A stretch of DNA of 64,000 nt, from assembly GCF_022008395.1 (NCBI RefSeq), contig NZ_JAIRBB010000001.1:372001-436000 (forward strand), read 5' to 3'. Both the position numbers and the translations under genes were made by a program. A model generated the notes under the pieces. That model did not search any database and had not been told where the DNA came from. It saw only the letters and a program-made list of their open reading frames with translations. This DNA comes from Aequorivita xiaoshiensis (GTDB taxonomy: Bacteria > Bacteroidota > Bacteroidia > Flavobacteriales > Flavobacteriaceae). Shown in pieces: positions 27,589 through 36,246 of this stretch; the first letter of the stretch is position 1; each line of letters starts with the position of its first letter.

Positions 27589-28473
27589 TCAAGGTAGTAA
27601 CTTTCTGATATTTCGCTCAATATAACCAATTACACTTTTAGAAATATTTTTTCCAGAAGTATTTTCAATACCTTCTAAACCTGGGGTGCTATTTATTTCT
27701 AAAACTAAGGGTCCGATTTTGGATTGTAAGATATCAACCCCACAAAAACCTAGACCCATTGCTTTTGCTGCTTTAATAGCTAGTTTTTCTTCGGCTGTAG
27801 AAAGCTCAATGATTTCTGAAGAACCGCCGCGATGCAAATTACTTCTGAAATCACCGGCTTTACTTTTTCGTTTCATAGCGGCAACTACTACTCCATCTAC
27901 CACTATCGCACGTACATCAGCGCCTTTAACCTCCTCGATATATTCTTGTAATAGAAATTTAACCCCAGCGGCATTTAAAGTTTCAATAGTGGCTAATGCA
28001 TTTTGTGGACTTTCAGTAAGAATAACACCTTCTCCGTGGGTGCCTTCTAAAAGTTTTATGATTATTGGTTTTCCCTTAAATGTATTTAACTGTTCTTCAA
28101 AATCATAGAAAGACGCAAAAAGAGTCCTCGGCATAGGAATTTGATGTTTTGCTAATACTTGGAAACACGTCCATTTATCACGGCTGTTTGTAATACCCAA
28201 AGAAGAAACCACTGTAAAAACTCCCATAGCTTCAAAATGACGGACAACATTAGTACCATAAAAAGTATTTGAAGCTCCAATTCTTGGAATAATTGCATCT
28301 AAATCATCAATAAGATCACCTTCGTAATAGAGCACTGCCTTTCCGTTTTCTATTTCGAGATTGCAAAAAGTAGGGTCTAAAATTTCCACATTATGATTTC
28401 TTGCTGAAGCAGCATGTTGTAGACTTTTAGTAGAATAAAGCGTCTCTCCACGCGATAAAATGGCGATATTCAT
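27589..28473 (-). CDS. RimK-family ATP-grasp glutamate ligase (copy 2)
   Basis: A 294-residue paralogue of the rimK product encoded at 26161-27033, alignable end to end: [51 protein letters not shown] and LEINSTPGLEGIE are all present, so it should be an active ATP-grasp ligase. The N-terminal ~100 residues, which shape the acceptor site, differ more between the copies (for example DPTFCNLEIENGKAVLYYEG here), suggesting different targets. It is the first gene of the cluster in the direction of transcription. Confidence 0.9.
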   Translation of the reverse strand: MNIAILSRGETLYSTKSLQHAASARNHNVEILDPTFCNLEIENGKAVLYYEGDLIDDLDAIIPRIGASNTFYGTNVVRHFEAMGVFTVVSSLGITNSRDKWTCFQVLAKHQIPMPRTLFASFYDFEEQLNTFKGKPIIIKLLEGTHGEGVILTESPQNALATIETLNAAGVKFLLQEYIEEVKGADVRAIVVDGVVVAAMKRKSKAGDFRSNLHRGGSSEIIELSTAEEKLAIKAAKAMGLGFCGVDILQSKIGPLVLEINSTPGLEGIENTSGKNISKSVIGYIERNIRKLLP

Positions 28474-28591
28474 AGATAACAGTTAACGGTGCAATTTAAC
28501 CAAAAAGGTAACGAGATTTAATGGTCAAAAAAAATAATTTATTATTAACATTTAGAAGCTGAAAAGGTATCATTTAAAATTTTCAAACTAT

Positions 28592-28599
28592 TATCTTTG
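28592..28599 (+). promoter_or_regulatory. -7 box immediately before uvrC
   Basis: TATCTTTG ends only five bases before the uvrC ATG (28605). If used, the transcript would begin at or next to the start codon (leaderless). No convincing TTG lies at the -33 position. Confidence 0.35.
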
Positions 28600-28604
28600 G
28601 GGTT

Positions 28605-30407
28605 ATGGCTAAGGCTTCGTTAACACTACAAATTTCCACACTTCCCGATTCTCCTGGAGTATATCAATACTACGATAGGGATGGGAAGTTACTATACGTT
28701 GGAAAGGCAAAAAATTTAAAGAAAAGAGTTTCTTCTTATTTCAACAAACAGCAAGATAACAACAAAACACGAATTCTTGTAAAAAAAATTGCCAACATTA
28801 AACATATTGTTGTCCAAACAGAGACGGATGCTCTTTTGTTAGAAAACAATTTAATTAAGAAATATCAGCCACGATACAATGTGTTGCTGAAAGATGACAA
28901 AAGCTATCCGTGGATTTGTATTAAGAACGAACGTTTCCCAAGAGTGTTCCCAACGCGACGAATAATTAAAGATGGATCGGAGTATTTCGGACCGTACACA
29001 AGTATGAAAACCGTACACACCCTCCTAGATTTAATTAAAGGTTTATATCCACTACGTACTTGTAATTACGATTTATCTGAAGAAAAAATTAAAAATGGAA
29101 AATACAAAGTTTGTCTAGAATACCATCTCGGAAATTGCTTAGGACCTTGTGAGGGCTTGTATTCTGAAAAAGAATATCACGAAAATATTGAAGCTATAAG
29201 AAATATTGTAAAAGGAAACTTCAAGGAATCCTTACACAAGTTCAAAAAGCTAATGAAGCAATATGCAGAGGAATTAAGGTTTGAAGAAGCTCAACGCATA
29301 AAGGAGAAGGTAGATATTTTAGAAAATTATCAAGCTAAATCTACTGTTGTAAATCCTAAAATTAACAATGTTGACGTTTTCAGTATTATTTCTGATGAAG
29401 GTTATGCTTACATTAATTTTTTACAGCTTTCACACGGAGCGATTATACGGTCGCATACACTAGAAATAAAGAAAAAGTTGGATGAAACCGACGAGGAGTT
29501 ACTTCAACTAGCTATTATAGAACTTCGCCAACGATTCAATTCACTTTCAAAAGAAATTTATGTACCTTTTGCTTTGGAATTAGGTGAGGAAGTAAAGGTT
29601 CACGTACCTAAGTTAGGCGACAAAAAAGCGATTTTAGATTTATCTGAAAGGAATGCAAAGTACTTCCGAATGGAGAAATTTAAACAAGCTAAAATTGTAG
29701 ATCCAGATCGTCACGAAAAGCGAATTATGGCACAGATGAAAAAAGACCTTCGTCTTTCGGTAGAGCCACGCCATATAGAGTGCTTCGACAATAGTAATAT
29801 ACAAGGAACCAACCCTGTAGCCGCTTGTGTGGTTTTTAAAAATGGAAAACCAAGCAAAAAGGATTATCGAAAATTCAATATAAAAACCGTGGTAGGGCCA
29901 GATGATTTCGCCTCAATGGAGGAAGTTGTTTACCGCAGGTATAAAAGATTGTTGGAGGAAGAGCAACCTTTACCTCAACTTATCATTATAGATGGAGGAA
30001 AAGGACAACTTTCATCATCATTAAAAAGTTTAGACAGATTAGGTTTACGTGGAAAAATAGCAATTATAGGAATTGCCAAGCGTTTAGAAGAACTTTTTTA
30101 TCCAGACGATCCTATTCCTTTATATTTAGATAAAAAAAGTGAGACATTAAAAATTATACAACAATTACGAAATGAAGCTCACCGATTTGGAATCACCTTC
30201 CACCGAAGCAAACGCAGTAAGCAAGCGCTAAATACAGAATTGGAAACTATTCCGGGAATTGGAGAAAAAACAATCGTTGAATTATTGAAGCATTTCAAAA
30301 GCACTAAACGGGTTGCTTCAGCTAATTTTGAAGAGCTTTCAAAAGTTGTAGGTGCTAGTAGGGCTAAGAAAATAGTTACACATTTTCAAAAGACTAAGTC
30401 GGATTAA
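28605..30407 (+). CDS. uvrC: excinuclease ABC subunit C
   Basis: A 600-residue nucleotide-excision-repair nuclease that makes both cuts around a lesion held by UvrAB. Domains in order: GIY-YIG nuclease (GVYQYYDRDGKLLYVGKAKNL, split about residues 18-38), a cysteine cluster (CNYDLSEEKIKNGKYKVC), UVR domain (ELRFEEAQRIKEKVDIL near 222), the RNase H-like C-terminal nuclease (HIECFDNSNIQGTNPVAACV near 385; LIIIDGGKGQLSS near 450) and a helix-hairpin-helix tail (IPGIGEKTIVELLKHF near 548). Full length and all motifs are present. Confidence 0.98.
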   Translation: MAKASLTLQISTLPDSPGVYQYYDRDGKLLYVGKAKNLKKRVSSYFNKQQDNNKTRILVKKIANIKHIVVQTETDALLLENNLIKKYQPRYNVLLKDDKSYPWICIKNERFPRVFPTRRIIKDGSEYFGPYTSMKTVHTLLDLIKGLYPLRTCNYDLSEEKIKNGKYKVCLEYHLGNCLGPCEGLYSEKEYHENIEAIRNIVKGNFKESLHKFKKLMKQYAEELRFEEAQRIKEKVDILENYQAKSTVVNPKINNVDVFSIISDEGYAYINFLQLSHGAIIRSHTLEIKKKLDETDEELLQLAIIELRQRFNSLSKEIYVPFALELGEEVKVHVPKLGDKKAILDLSERNAKYFRMEKFKQAKIVDPDRHEKRIMAQMKKDLRLSVEPRHIECFDNSNIQGTNPVAACVVFKNGKPSKKDYRKFNIKTVVGPDDFASMEEVVYRRYKRLLEEEQPLPQLIIIDGGKGQLSSSLKSLDRLGLRGKIAIIGIAKRLEELFYPDDPIPLYLDKKSETLKIIQQLRNEAHRFGITFHRSKRSKQALNTELETIPGIGEKTIVELLKHFKSTKRVASANFEELSKVVGASRAKKIVTHFQKTKSD

Positions 30408-30437
30408 TATATTTAATTAATAAAATCGAAATAATAA

Positions 30438-32672
30438 ATGCAAAAAGCACTTTTTATATTATTTATACTGGTTTCTACGCTTTCATTTTCACAAACAAAA
30501 GATAAGGAAGATTTAAAAGTAGGCGTTGTTTTAAGTGGTGGAGGTGCAAAAGGACTTGCACATATTGGAGCTCTTAAAGTTATCGAAGAGGCTGGGGTGC
30601 GTATAGATTATATTGGCGGTACAAGTATGGGGGCAATTATTGGAGCTCTATACGCAGCTGGATATTCAGCAAACCAGCTTGACAGTATTTTTCAAAAAAC
30701 AGACTTTAATACCTTAATTCGCGACAATATCCCGAGAAGCGCGAAGACATTTTACGAGAAAGAAGAATCGGAAAAATACTCCTTGATACTACCTTTCGAT
30801 AATTTTAAAATTGGGTTTCCTTCAGGAATTTCTAAAGGTCAGAATGTATATAACTTAATTTCAAAATTAACCAGTCACGTTAGCACGACTTCAGATTTTA
30901 GTAAACTACCAATTCCATTTTTCTGTATTGCTACCGATGTTGAAACGGGAAAAGAAGTTATACTAGAGCGCGGCTACCTACCTAGAGCTATTACTGCAAG
31001 TGGAGCCCTACCTTCGCTTTTTAGTCCAGTAATAATTAACGATCGCGTTCTAATTGACGGGGGTGTGGTTAATAACTATCCTATAAATGAAGTTAAAGCT
31101 AAGGGGATGGACTTAATAATTGGGATTGATGTTCAGGATAGCCTAAAAGATAGAACTCGACTTAAATCTGCTATTGATGTTTTAGTACAAATAAATAACT
31201 ATCGCACCATTTATGATATGATTGAAAAACGTGGAAAAACTGATATTTATATACATCCAAATATTCAGGATTTCTCGGTTGTTTCATTCGACGAAGGAAA
31301 AAAAATAGTACAATCTGGTATTAATGAAGCAAATAAATTTCGAGAAGAACTGCTTCAGGTAGCTTCAAAACAAAAACCTTCGGAAAAAGAGAAAATAAAT
31401 ATTGTGAATCGAGATTCTATCTATATAAAAGAAGTGAAAATTGAAGGTCTTGACAATTATACTCGAAGCTATGTATTAGGAAAATTAAAACTCCGAACTC
31501 CAGATAAAGTAACTTTCAAAGCTTTTAATGAAGGAATAAACAACCTATCGGCTACAGGTAATTTTCAAGATATTAACTATAGATTTATAGAAGACGACAA
31601 TCAAGAAAACACTTTACTATTGCAATTACGGGAGAGCAAATCGTCAATGTTACTTCGCTTTTCAGCACATTACGACGATTTATTCCACACCGCTGCATTA
31701 GTAAACATCACTAAAAAGAGGCTTTTAACCAATAATGATATCGCCTCATTAGATTTAATTGCAGGAGATAATCTTCGGTATAATTTTCAATATTATATCG
31801 ACAAAGGGTTTTATTGGAGTGTAGGTATAAATTCAAAATATCACTTTTTTGACACAGAAGTACCCATTTCATTTATAGATCCAGATATACATAATGAACT
31901 CTCTCTTCCAATTAATAAGCTTTCTATTAACTATAGTGATTTTACAAATCAAGTTTACTTCGAAACACTTTTTAAAAGATCGTTTGTATTTAGTATAGGC
32001 GCAGAGCATAAATACCTTAGATACTTATCGGAGACCATTGGTACAGACAATAACAATATTCCTCGTACAGTTTTTGAAAGTACTAATTACTATAGTGCTT
32101 TTGGGCTTTTAAAGTACGATACCTACGACAACAGCTTCTTTCCGAAAAGTGGAGCCTATTTTTCTGGAGATTTTCACTGGTATTTATTTGCTCACGGTCG
32201 AAACAAAAACTTTAAACCTTTCTCACTTGCAAAAGCAAAAATGGGTTACGCCCATAAAATTTCTGATAAATTTTCGGCTCACCTAACCGCTGAAGGAGGT
32301 TTTAAACTTGGAGGCCCTGAAACCACAACATTAGATTTCGCCCTTGGTGGATACGGATTTAAAGAGATGAACAACATTATTCCGTTTTTAGGCTATAGTG
32401 CCATTTCACTTCGAGGTAACACATATCTTAAAAGCGTCCTTACTATTGACTATGAAATTTTTAAAAAAAACCACATAAATGTTTCAGCAAACATTGCTAA
32501 TGTAGGTAATGATCTTTTAGAAAATGGAGAATGGGCTGATGGCATCGACTACTCCGGGTTTTCTCTAGGTTACGGCTTAGAAACAGTTTTAGGACCTATG
32601 GAAATAAAATATTCTTTTTCACCGGAACACGATGACGGGATTTGGTATGTGGCATTAGGCTACAGGTTTTAA
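30438..32672 (+). CDS. patatin-like phospholipase fused to an outer-membrane beta-barrel
   Basis: A 744-residue exported protein: signal peptide about residues 1-18 (ending SFSQ); patatin domain (~25-320) with the oxyanion loop SGGGAKGLAHIG, nucleophile serine in GGTSMGAI and catalytic aspartate in IDGGVVNN; a POTRA-like segment (~330-390, VKIEGLDNYTRSYVLGKL); and a C-terminal BamA-like barrel (~400-744) ending in the aromatic GYRF expected for barrel insertion. This is the PlpD/type Vd-like layout known in Bacteroidota. The lipase may face the periplasm or the surface. It follows uvrC by 30 bp with no functional link evident. Confidence 0.92.
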   Translation: MQKALFILFILVSTLSFSQTKDKEDLKVGVVLSGGGAKGLAHIGALKVIEEAGVRIDYIGGTSMGAIIGALYAAGYSANQLDSIFQKTDFNTLIRDNIPRSAKTFYEKEESEKYSLILPFDNFKIGFPSGISKGQNVYNLISKLTSHVSTTSDFSKLPIPFFCIATDVETGKEVILERGYLPRAITASGALPSLFSPVIINDRVLIDGGVVNNYPINEVKAKGMDLIIGIDVQDSLKDRTRLKSAIDVLVQINNYRTIYDMIEKRGKTDIYIHPNIQDFSVVSFDEGKKIVQSGINEANKFREELLQVASKQKPSEKEKINIVNRDSIYIKEVKIEGLDNYTRSYVLGKLKLRTPDKVTFKAFNEGINNLSATGNFQDINYRFIEDDNQENTLLLQLRESKSSMLLRFSAHYDDLFHTAALVNITKKRLLTNNDIASLDLIAGDNLRYNFQYYIDKGFYWSVGINSKYHFFDTEVPISFIDPDIHNELSLPINKLSINYSDFTNQVYFETLFKRSFVFSIGAEHKYLRYLSETIGTDNNNIPRTVFESTNYYSAFGLLKYDTYDNSFFPKSGAYFSGDFHWYLFAHGRNKNFKPFSLAKAKMGYAHKISDKFSAHLTAEGGFKLGGPETTTLDFALGGYGFKEMNNIIPFLGYSAISLRGNTYLKSVLTIDYEIFKKNHINVSANIANVGNDLLENGEWADGIDYSGFSLGYGLETVLGPMEIKYSFSPEHDDGIWYVALGYRF

Positions 32673-32804
32673 TGTTTTCATAGTTCAGAAACTAGTATAT
32701 TTTTCCGATATTTGTGAGGTTAAGCTTTTCAATTAGAAACACTAAAATGTTGACGTTGAAATTTTTAGCCTCAAAATTTATTGATTTAATATTTAACATC
32801 ATTT

Positions 32805-33962
32805 ATGCCTTTCTACCATAAACTTGGCAAAATCCCGCCTAAACGACACACTCAATTTAGAAAGCCAGACGGAGGTCTTTATTACGAAGAGCTTTTTGGC
32901 ACAATTGGTTTCGATGGAATGTATAGTAATATCTACCACGAACACAGACCGACGCAAGTAAAGGAAATAAAAAAACAATACCGTGTTTCCCCAAAAATTG
33001 CAAGAGCTAATAATATAGAATCACTTCGATTAAAAGGGTTTAATATTGAACCAGAAAATGATTATTTAGAAAGTAGAAAAACTGTACTTACCAATAGCGA
33101 CTGCAGTATTGTTCTTGCCGCAACTAAAAAATCTCTGAAAGATTATTTTTATAAAAATACAGATTCTGATGAATTAATTTTCATTCATAGAGGCTCAGGT
33201 AAATTGCGTACTTTTTTAGGAAATCTCGATTTTAAGTATGGAGATTATCTATTAGTACCACGTGGAATTATTTATCAAATTGAATTTGATACTGAAGATA
33301 ATCGTTTGTTTATTGTAGAGTCTAAACACCCTATTTACACTCCAAAACGATATAGAAACTGGTTCGGTCAATTATTGGAGCATTCACCATATTGTGAACG
33401 TGACATTAGAAAGCCCGAAGAACTTGAAACTTACGATAAAAAAGGTGAGTTTTTAGTTAAAGTGAAGAAACAAGACGAAATTTTTGAAATGGTTTATGCC
33501 ACTCACCCATTTGATGTTGTTGGTTATGATGGATATAATTTCCCTTATGCTTTCTCAATACACGACTTTGAGCCAATAACAGGACGTATACACCAACCGC
33601 CACCAGTACATCAAACATTTGAAACAAGTGCATTTGTGGTGTGCAGCTTTGTTCCAAGGCTTTATGATTATCACCCATTAAGTGTTCCCGCTCCTTATAA
33701 TCACAGCAATATTGATAGCGATGAAGTGTTATACTATGTAGACGGAGATTTTATGAGCCGAAACGATATTGAAGCAGGTCAAATTACATTACATCCTGCG
33801 GGTATTCCTCACGGTCCACACCCAGGTGCAGCCGAAAGAAGTATTGGAAAAACTAAAACGGAAGAACTTGCCGTTATGGTAGATACCTTTAAACCTCTAA
33901 AGGTTACTGAAGATGGTTTAAAATTATCTGATGGCACTTACTACAAAAGTTGGCTAGAGTAA
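32805..33962 (+). CDS. hmgA: homogentisate 1,2-dioxygenase
   Basis: A 385-residue non-haem iron enzyme opening the ring of homogentisate to maleylacetoacetate in tyrosine breakdown. The family opening (MPFYHKLGKIPPKRHTQFRK) and later blocks are clear: PFDVVGYDGYNFPYAFSIHDFEP near residue 227, GRIHQPPPVHQTFE near 258, then the iron-binding C-terminal region LHPAGIPHGPHPGAAERS near 328. It is shorter than the human enzyme (445) but typical for bacteria of this phylum. The hppD gene follows 126 bp downstream and supplies its substrate. Confidence 0.95.
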   Translation: MPFYHKLGKIPPKRHTQFRKPDGGLYYEELFGTIGFDGMYSNIYHEHRPTQVKEIKKQYRVSPKIARANNIESLRLKGFNIEPENDYLESRKTVLTNSDCSIVLAATKKSLKDYFYKNTDSDELIFIHRGSGKLRTFLGNLDFKYGDYLLVPRGIIYQIEFDTEDNRLFIVESKHPIYTPKRYRNWFGQLLEHSPYCERDIRKPEELETYDKKGEFLVKVKKQDEIFEMVYATHPFDVVGYDGYNFPYAFSIHDFEPITGRIHQPPPVHQTFETSAFVVCSFVPRLYDYHPLSVPAPYNHSNIDSDEVLYYVDGDFMSRNDIEAGQITLHPAGIPHGPHPGAAERSIGKTKTEELAVMVDTFKPLKVTEDGLKLSDGTYYKSWLE

Positions 33963-34088
33963 TCTTTCAATTGTAATTATACTTTATTATATAGTACATT
34001 TGAAGACAGTTATAGAGATTTACAAGAAGAAACTCTCATAGAGAATCTTCTCGATTAATAAATAATAGAATTTTTAGAAAATTAAATT

Positions 34089-35249
34089 ATGAGTAAAGAA
34101 GTAAAGTCGGTCGAGTATGGACTGGAAAAGATTTTTGATGGCGCAGAAGACTTTCTGCCATTATTAGGTACAGACTACGTAGAGTTCTATGTGGGTAATG
34201 CAAAGCAGAGTGCCCATTTTTATAAAACAGCATTTGGATTTCAATCATATGCTTATAAAGGTCTTGAAACAGGATCTCGTGATTCGGTGAGCTATGTACT
34301 CAAGCAAGATAAAATCACACTTGTTTTAACTACACCTCTAAACAGCAAGTCCCCTATCAACGACCATATTGTGAAACACGGTGATGGTGTAAAGGTGATT
34401 GCACTTTGGGTAGAAGATGCTAGAAGCGCATTCGAAGAAACTACAAAACGCGGTGCAAAACCCTATATGGAACCAACTGTTGAAAAAGACGAGAACGGAG
34501 AAGTAGTACGCAGTGGAATTTACACTTATGGCGAAACAGTACATATGTTTGTTGAGCGTAAAAATTACAATGGCACATTTTTACCTGGTTTCCGTGAGTG
34601 GAAAAGCGACTACAATCCAACACCAACTGGTTTAAAATACATCGACCATATGGTAGGAAACGTAGGTTGGAATCAAATGAACGTTTGGGTAAAATGGTAC
34701 GAGGATGTAATGGGCTTTGTTAACTTCCTATCATTCGATGACAAACAAATTCATACAGAATATTCTGCCTTAATGAGTAAGGTAATGAGTAATGGAAACG
34801 GACGAATTAAGTTCCCTATCAACGAACCAGCAGAAGGAGCCAAAAGATCACAAATAGAAGAATATTTAGACTTTTATGAGGATGCCGGAGTTCAACACTT
34901 AGCATTAACAACAGACGATATTATTAAAACTGTTAGTCAACTAAAAGAAAGAGGTGTAGAATTCTTACCTCCACCACCAAAAGCATATTACGATGCCATT
35001 CCAGAGCGTTTAGGTGATCATATGAAAATGATGAAAGAAGACATCGATGAGCTGAGAAAGTTGTCGATTATGATAGATGCAGACGAGGATGGATATTTGC
35101 TTCAAATATTTACCAAGCCATTAGAAGACCGTCCTACTTTATTCTTTGAAATTATTCAAAGAATGGGAGCAAAAGGTTTTGGCGCTGGAAACTTCAAAGC
35201 TCTTTTTGAATCTATCGAACGCGAGCAAGCTCAAAGAGGAACATTATAA
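34089..35249 (+). CDS. hppD: 4-hydroxyphenylpyruvate dioxygenase
   Basis: A 386-residue non-haem iron(II) dioxygenase turning 4-hydroxyphenylpyruvate into homogentisate. It consists of two vicinal-oxygen-chelate domains. The three iron ligands are visible in order: His in KYIDHMVGNV (~residue 185), His in GVQHLALTTDDI (~residue 270) and Glu in PTLFFEIIQRMGAKGFGAGNFKALFE (split, ~residues 350-375). With hmgA it covers the middle of tyrosine catabolism; the isomerase and fumarylacetoacetase are not in the window. A terminator follows at 35265-35300. Confidence 0.97.
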   Translation: MSKEVKSVEYGLEKIFDGAEDFLPLLGTDYVEFYVGNAKQSAHFYKTAFGFQSYAYKGLETGSRDSVSYVLKQDKITLVLTTPLNSKSPINDHIVKHGDGVKVIALWVEDARSAFEETTKRGAKPYMEPTVEKDENGEVVRSGIYTYGETVHMFVERKNYNGTFLPGFREWKSDYNPTPTGLKYIDHMVGNVGWNQMNVWVKWYEDVMGFVNFLSFDDKQIHTEYSALMSKVMSNGNGRIKFPINEPAEGAKRSQIEEYLDFYEDAGVQHLALTTDDIIKTVSQLKERGVEFLPPPPKAYYDAIPERLGDHMKMMKEDIDELRKLSIMIDADEDGYLLQIFTKPLEDRPTLFFEIIQRMGAKGFGAGNFKALFESIEREQAQRGTL

Positions 35250-35264
35250 AAATGTAACTTTATC

Positions 35265-35300
35265 TAAACCCCATCGTCCTTATATGGTGGGGTTTATTTT
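35265..35300 (+). terminator. intrinsic terminator after hppD
   Basis: TAAACCCCA (35265-35273) pairs perfectly with TGGGGTTTA (35288-35296), followed by TTTT. Confidence 0.85.
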
Positions 35301-35351
35301 TTGGAACAGATGTTGTAATTCATATAATAAAAACATCTAAAGTAACATTTT

Positions 35352-36125
35352 ATGAAGAAGCTAATCGTCCTATTACTAATTTTTGGAAACACATTTTTAC
35401 TTTCTGCACAAAAGAAAGCTTATGGCGATGGCGAATATTTTAAATTCCGAGTTCATTACGGATTCGTAACAGCAGGCTATGCAACTCTAAATGTTAAAAA
35501 TACAACTTTAAACGGTAAGGAAGTTTATCATGTTCGCGGTTTTGGAAAAACTGTAGGACTTTCAAAATGGTTTTTTAAAGTTGAAGACGATTACCAATCG
35601 TATATAGATAAGAAAAAGGATATTCCATATCGTTTTATCAGAAAAATTGATGAAGGTGGCTATACAAAAGATATTCAAATAGACTTTAACCACAGCACAA
35701 AGAAAGCCATTGTAAACGACAAAAAGCACAACGAGACTTCTGTATTTTCTTTCCCCAAAGAAACACAAGATATGATTTCAGCATTCTATTATCTCAGAAA
35801 CAAATTAGACACTGAAAATATCAAAGAAGGTGATATTGTTGAAATGAATATGTTTTTTGACAAAGAAAATTTTAAATTCAGGCTGAAATTTCTTGGTAAA
35901 GAAGTTTTAGATACTAATTTTGGGGCCGTTCGCACTTTAATCTTTAGACCTTATGTACAATCTGGTCGAGTATTTAAAGAAAAAGAAAGCTTAACTGTTT
36001 GGATTAGTGACGATAACAACAAAATCCCACTGTTAATTAAAGCCGATTTAGCAGTAGGTTCTTTAAAGGCAACTTTAACCGAATTTAAAGGATTGCAGCA
36101 TTCTTTTAAAATATTAGCGAAATAA
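35352..36125 (+). CDS. DUF3108 exported protein
   Basis: A 257-residue exported protein: signal peptide about residues 1-19 (ending LLSAQ), then a DUF3108 domain beginning GEYFKFRVHYGFVTAGYATL, followed by ETQDMISAFYYLRN near residue 137 and PLLIKADLAVGSLKATL near the end. The fold is probably a beta-rich lipid-binding type, located in the periplasm. The function is unknown. It starts 50 bp after the hppD terminator and is followed by the M23 peptidase gene after 121 bp. Confidence 0.88.
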   Translation: MKKLIVLLLIFGNTFLLSAQKKAYGDGEYFKFRVHYGFVTAGYATLNVKNTTLNGKEVYHVRGFGKTVGLSKWFFKVEDDYQSYIDKKKDIPYRFIRKIDEGGYTKDIQIDFNHSTKKAIVNDKKHNETSVFSFPKETQDMISAFYYLRNKLDTENIKEGDIVEMNMFFDKENFKFRLKFLGKEVLDTNFGAVRTLIFRPYVQSGRVFKEKESLTVWISDDNNKIPLLIKADLAVGSLKATLTEFKGLQHSFKILAK

Positions 36126-36246
36126 TAATTTGTTTGCGTAATTAAGAAAACGTGGATCAATATAAATTTTATAATTTTCCACTCAATATTTTCTTGCAAA
36201 TTGAGTTAGCCTAATTAAAGAATAATACAAAAAAAATTCCCCAGAA

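Noticed and set aside
27686-28108. Plus-strand open frame (140 codons) opposite rimK copy 2
   Set aside because: It mirrors the conserved ATP-grasp coding sequence; the Ser/Pro/Ala-rich translation is typical of an antisense shadow.
32897-32911. Second sigma-54 promoter (TGGCAC at 32897)
   Set aside because: It lies inside hmgA coding sequence and the required TTGC at the -12 position is absent.
36126-36246. Small gene or regulatory RNA between DUF3108 and the M23 peptidase
   Set aside because: Only AT-rich sequence with no start-stop frame of plausible coding quality and no strong hairpin.
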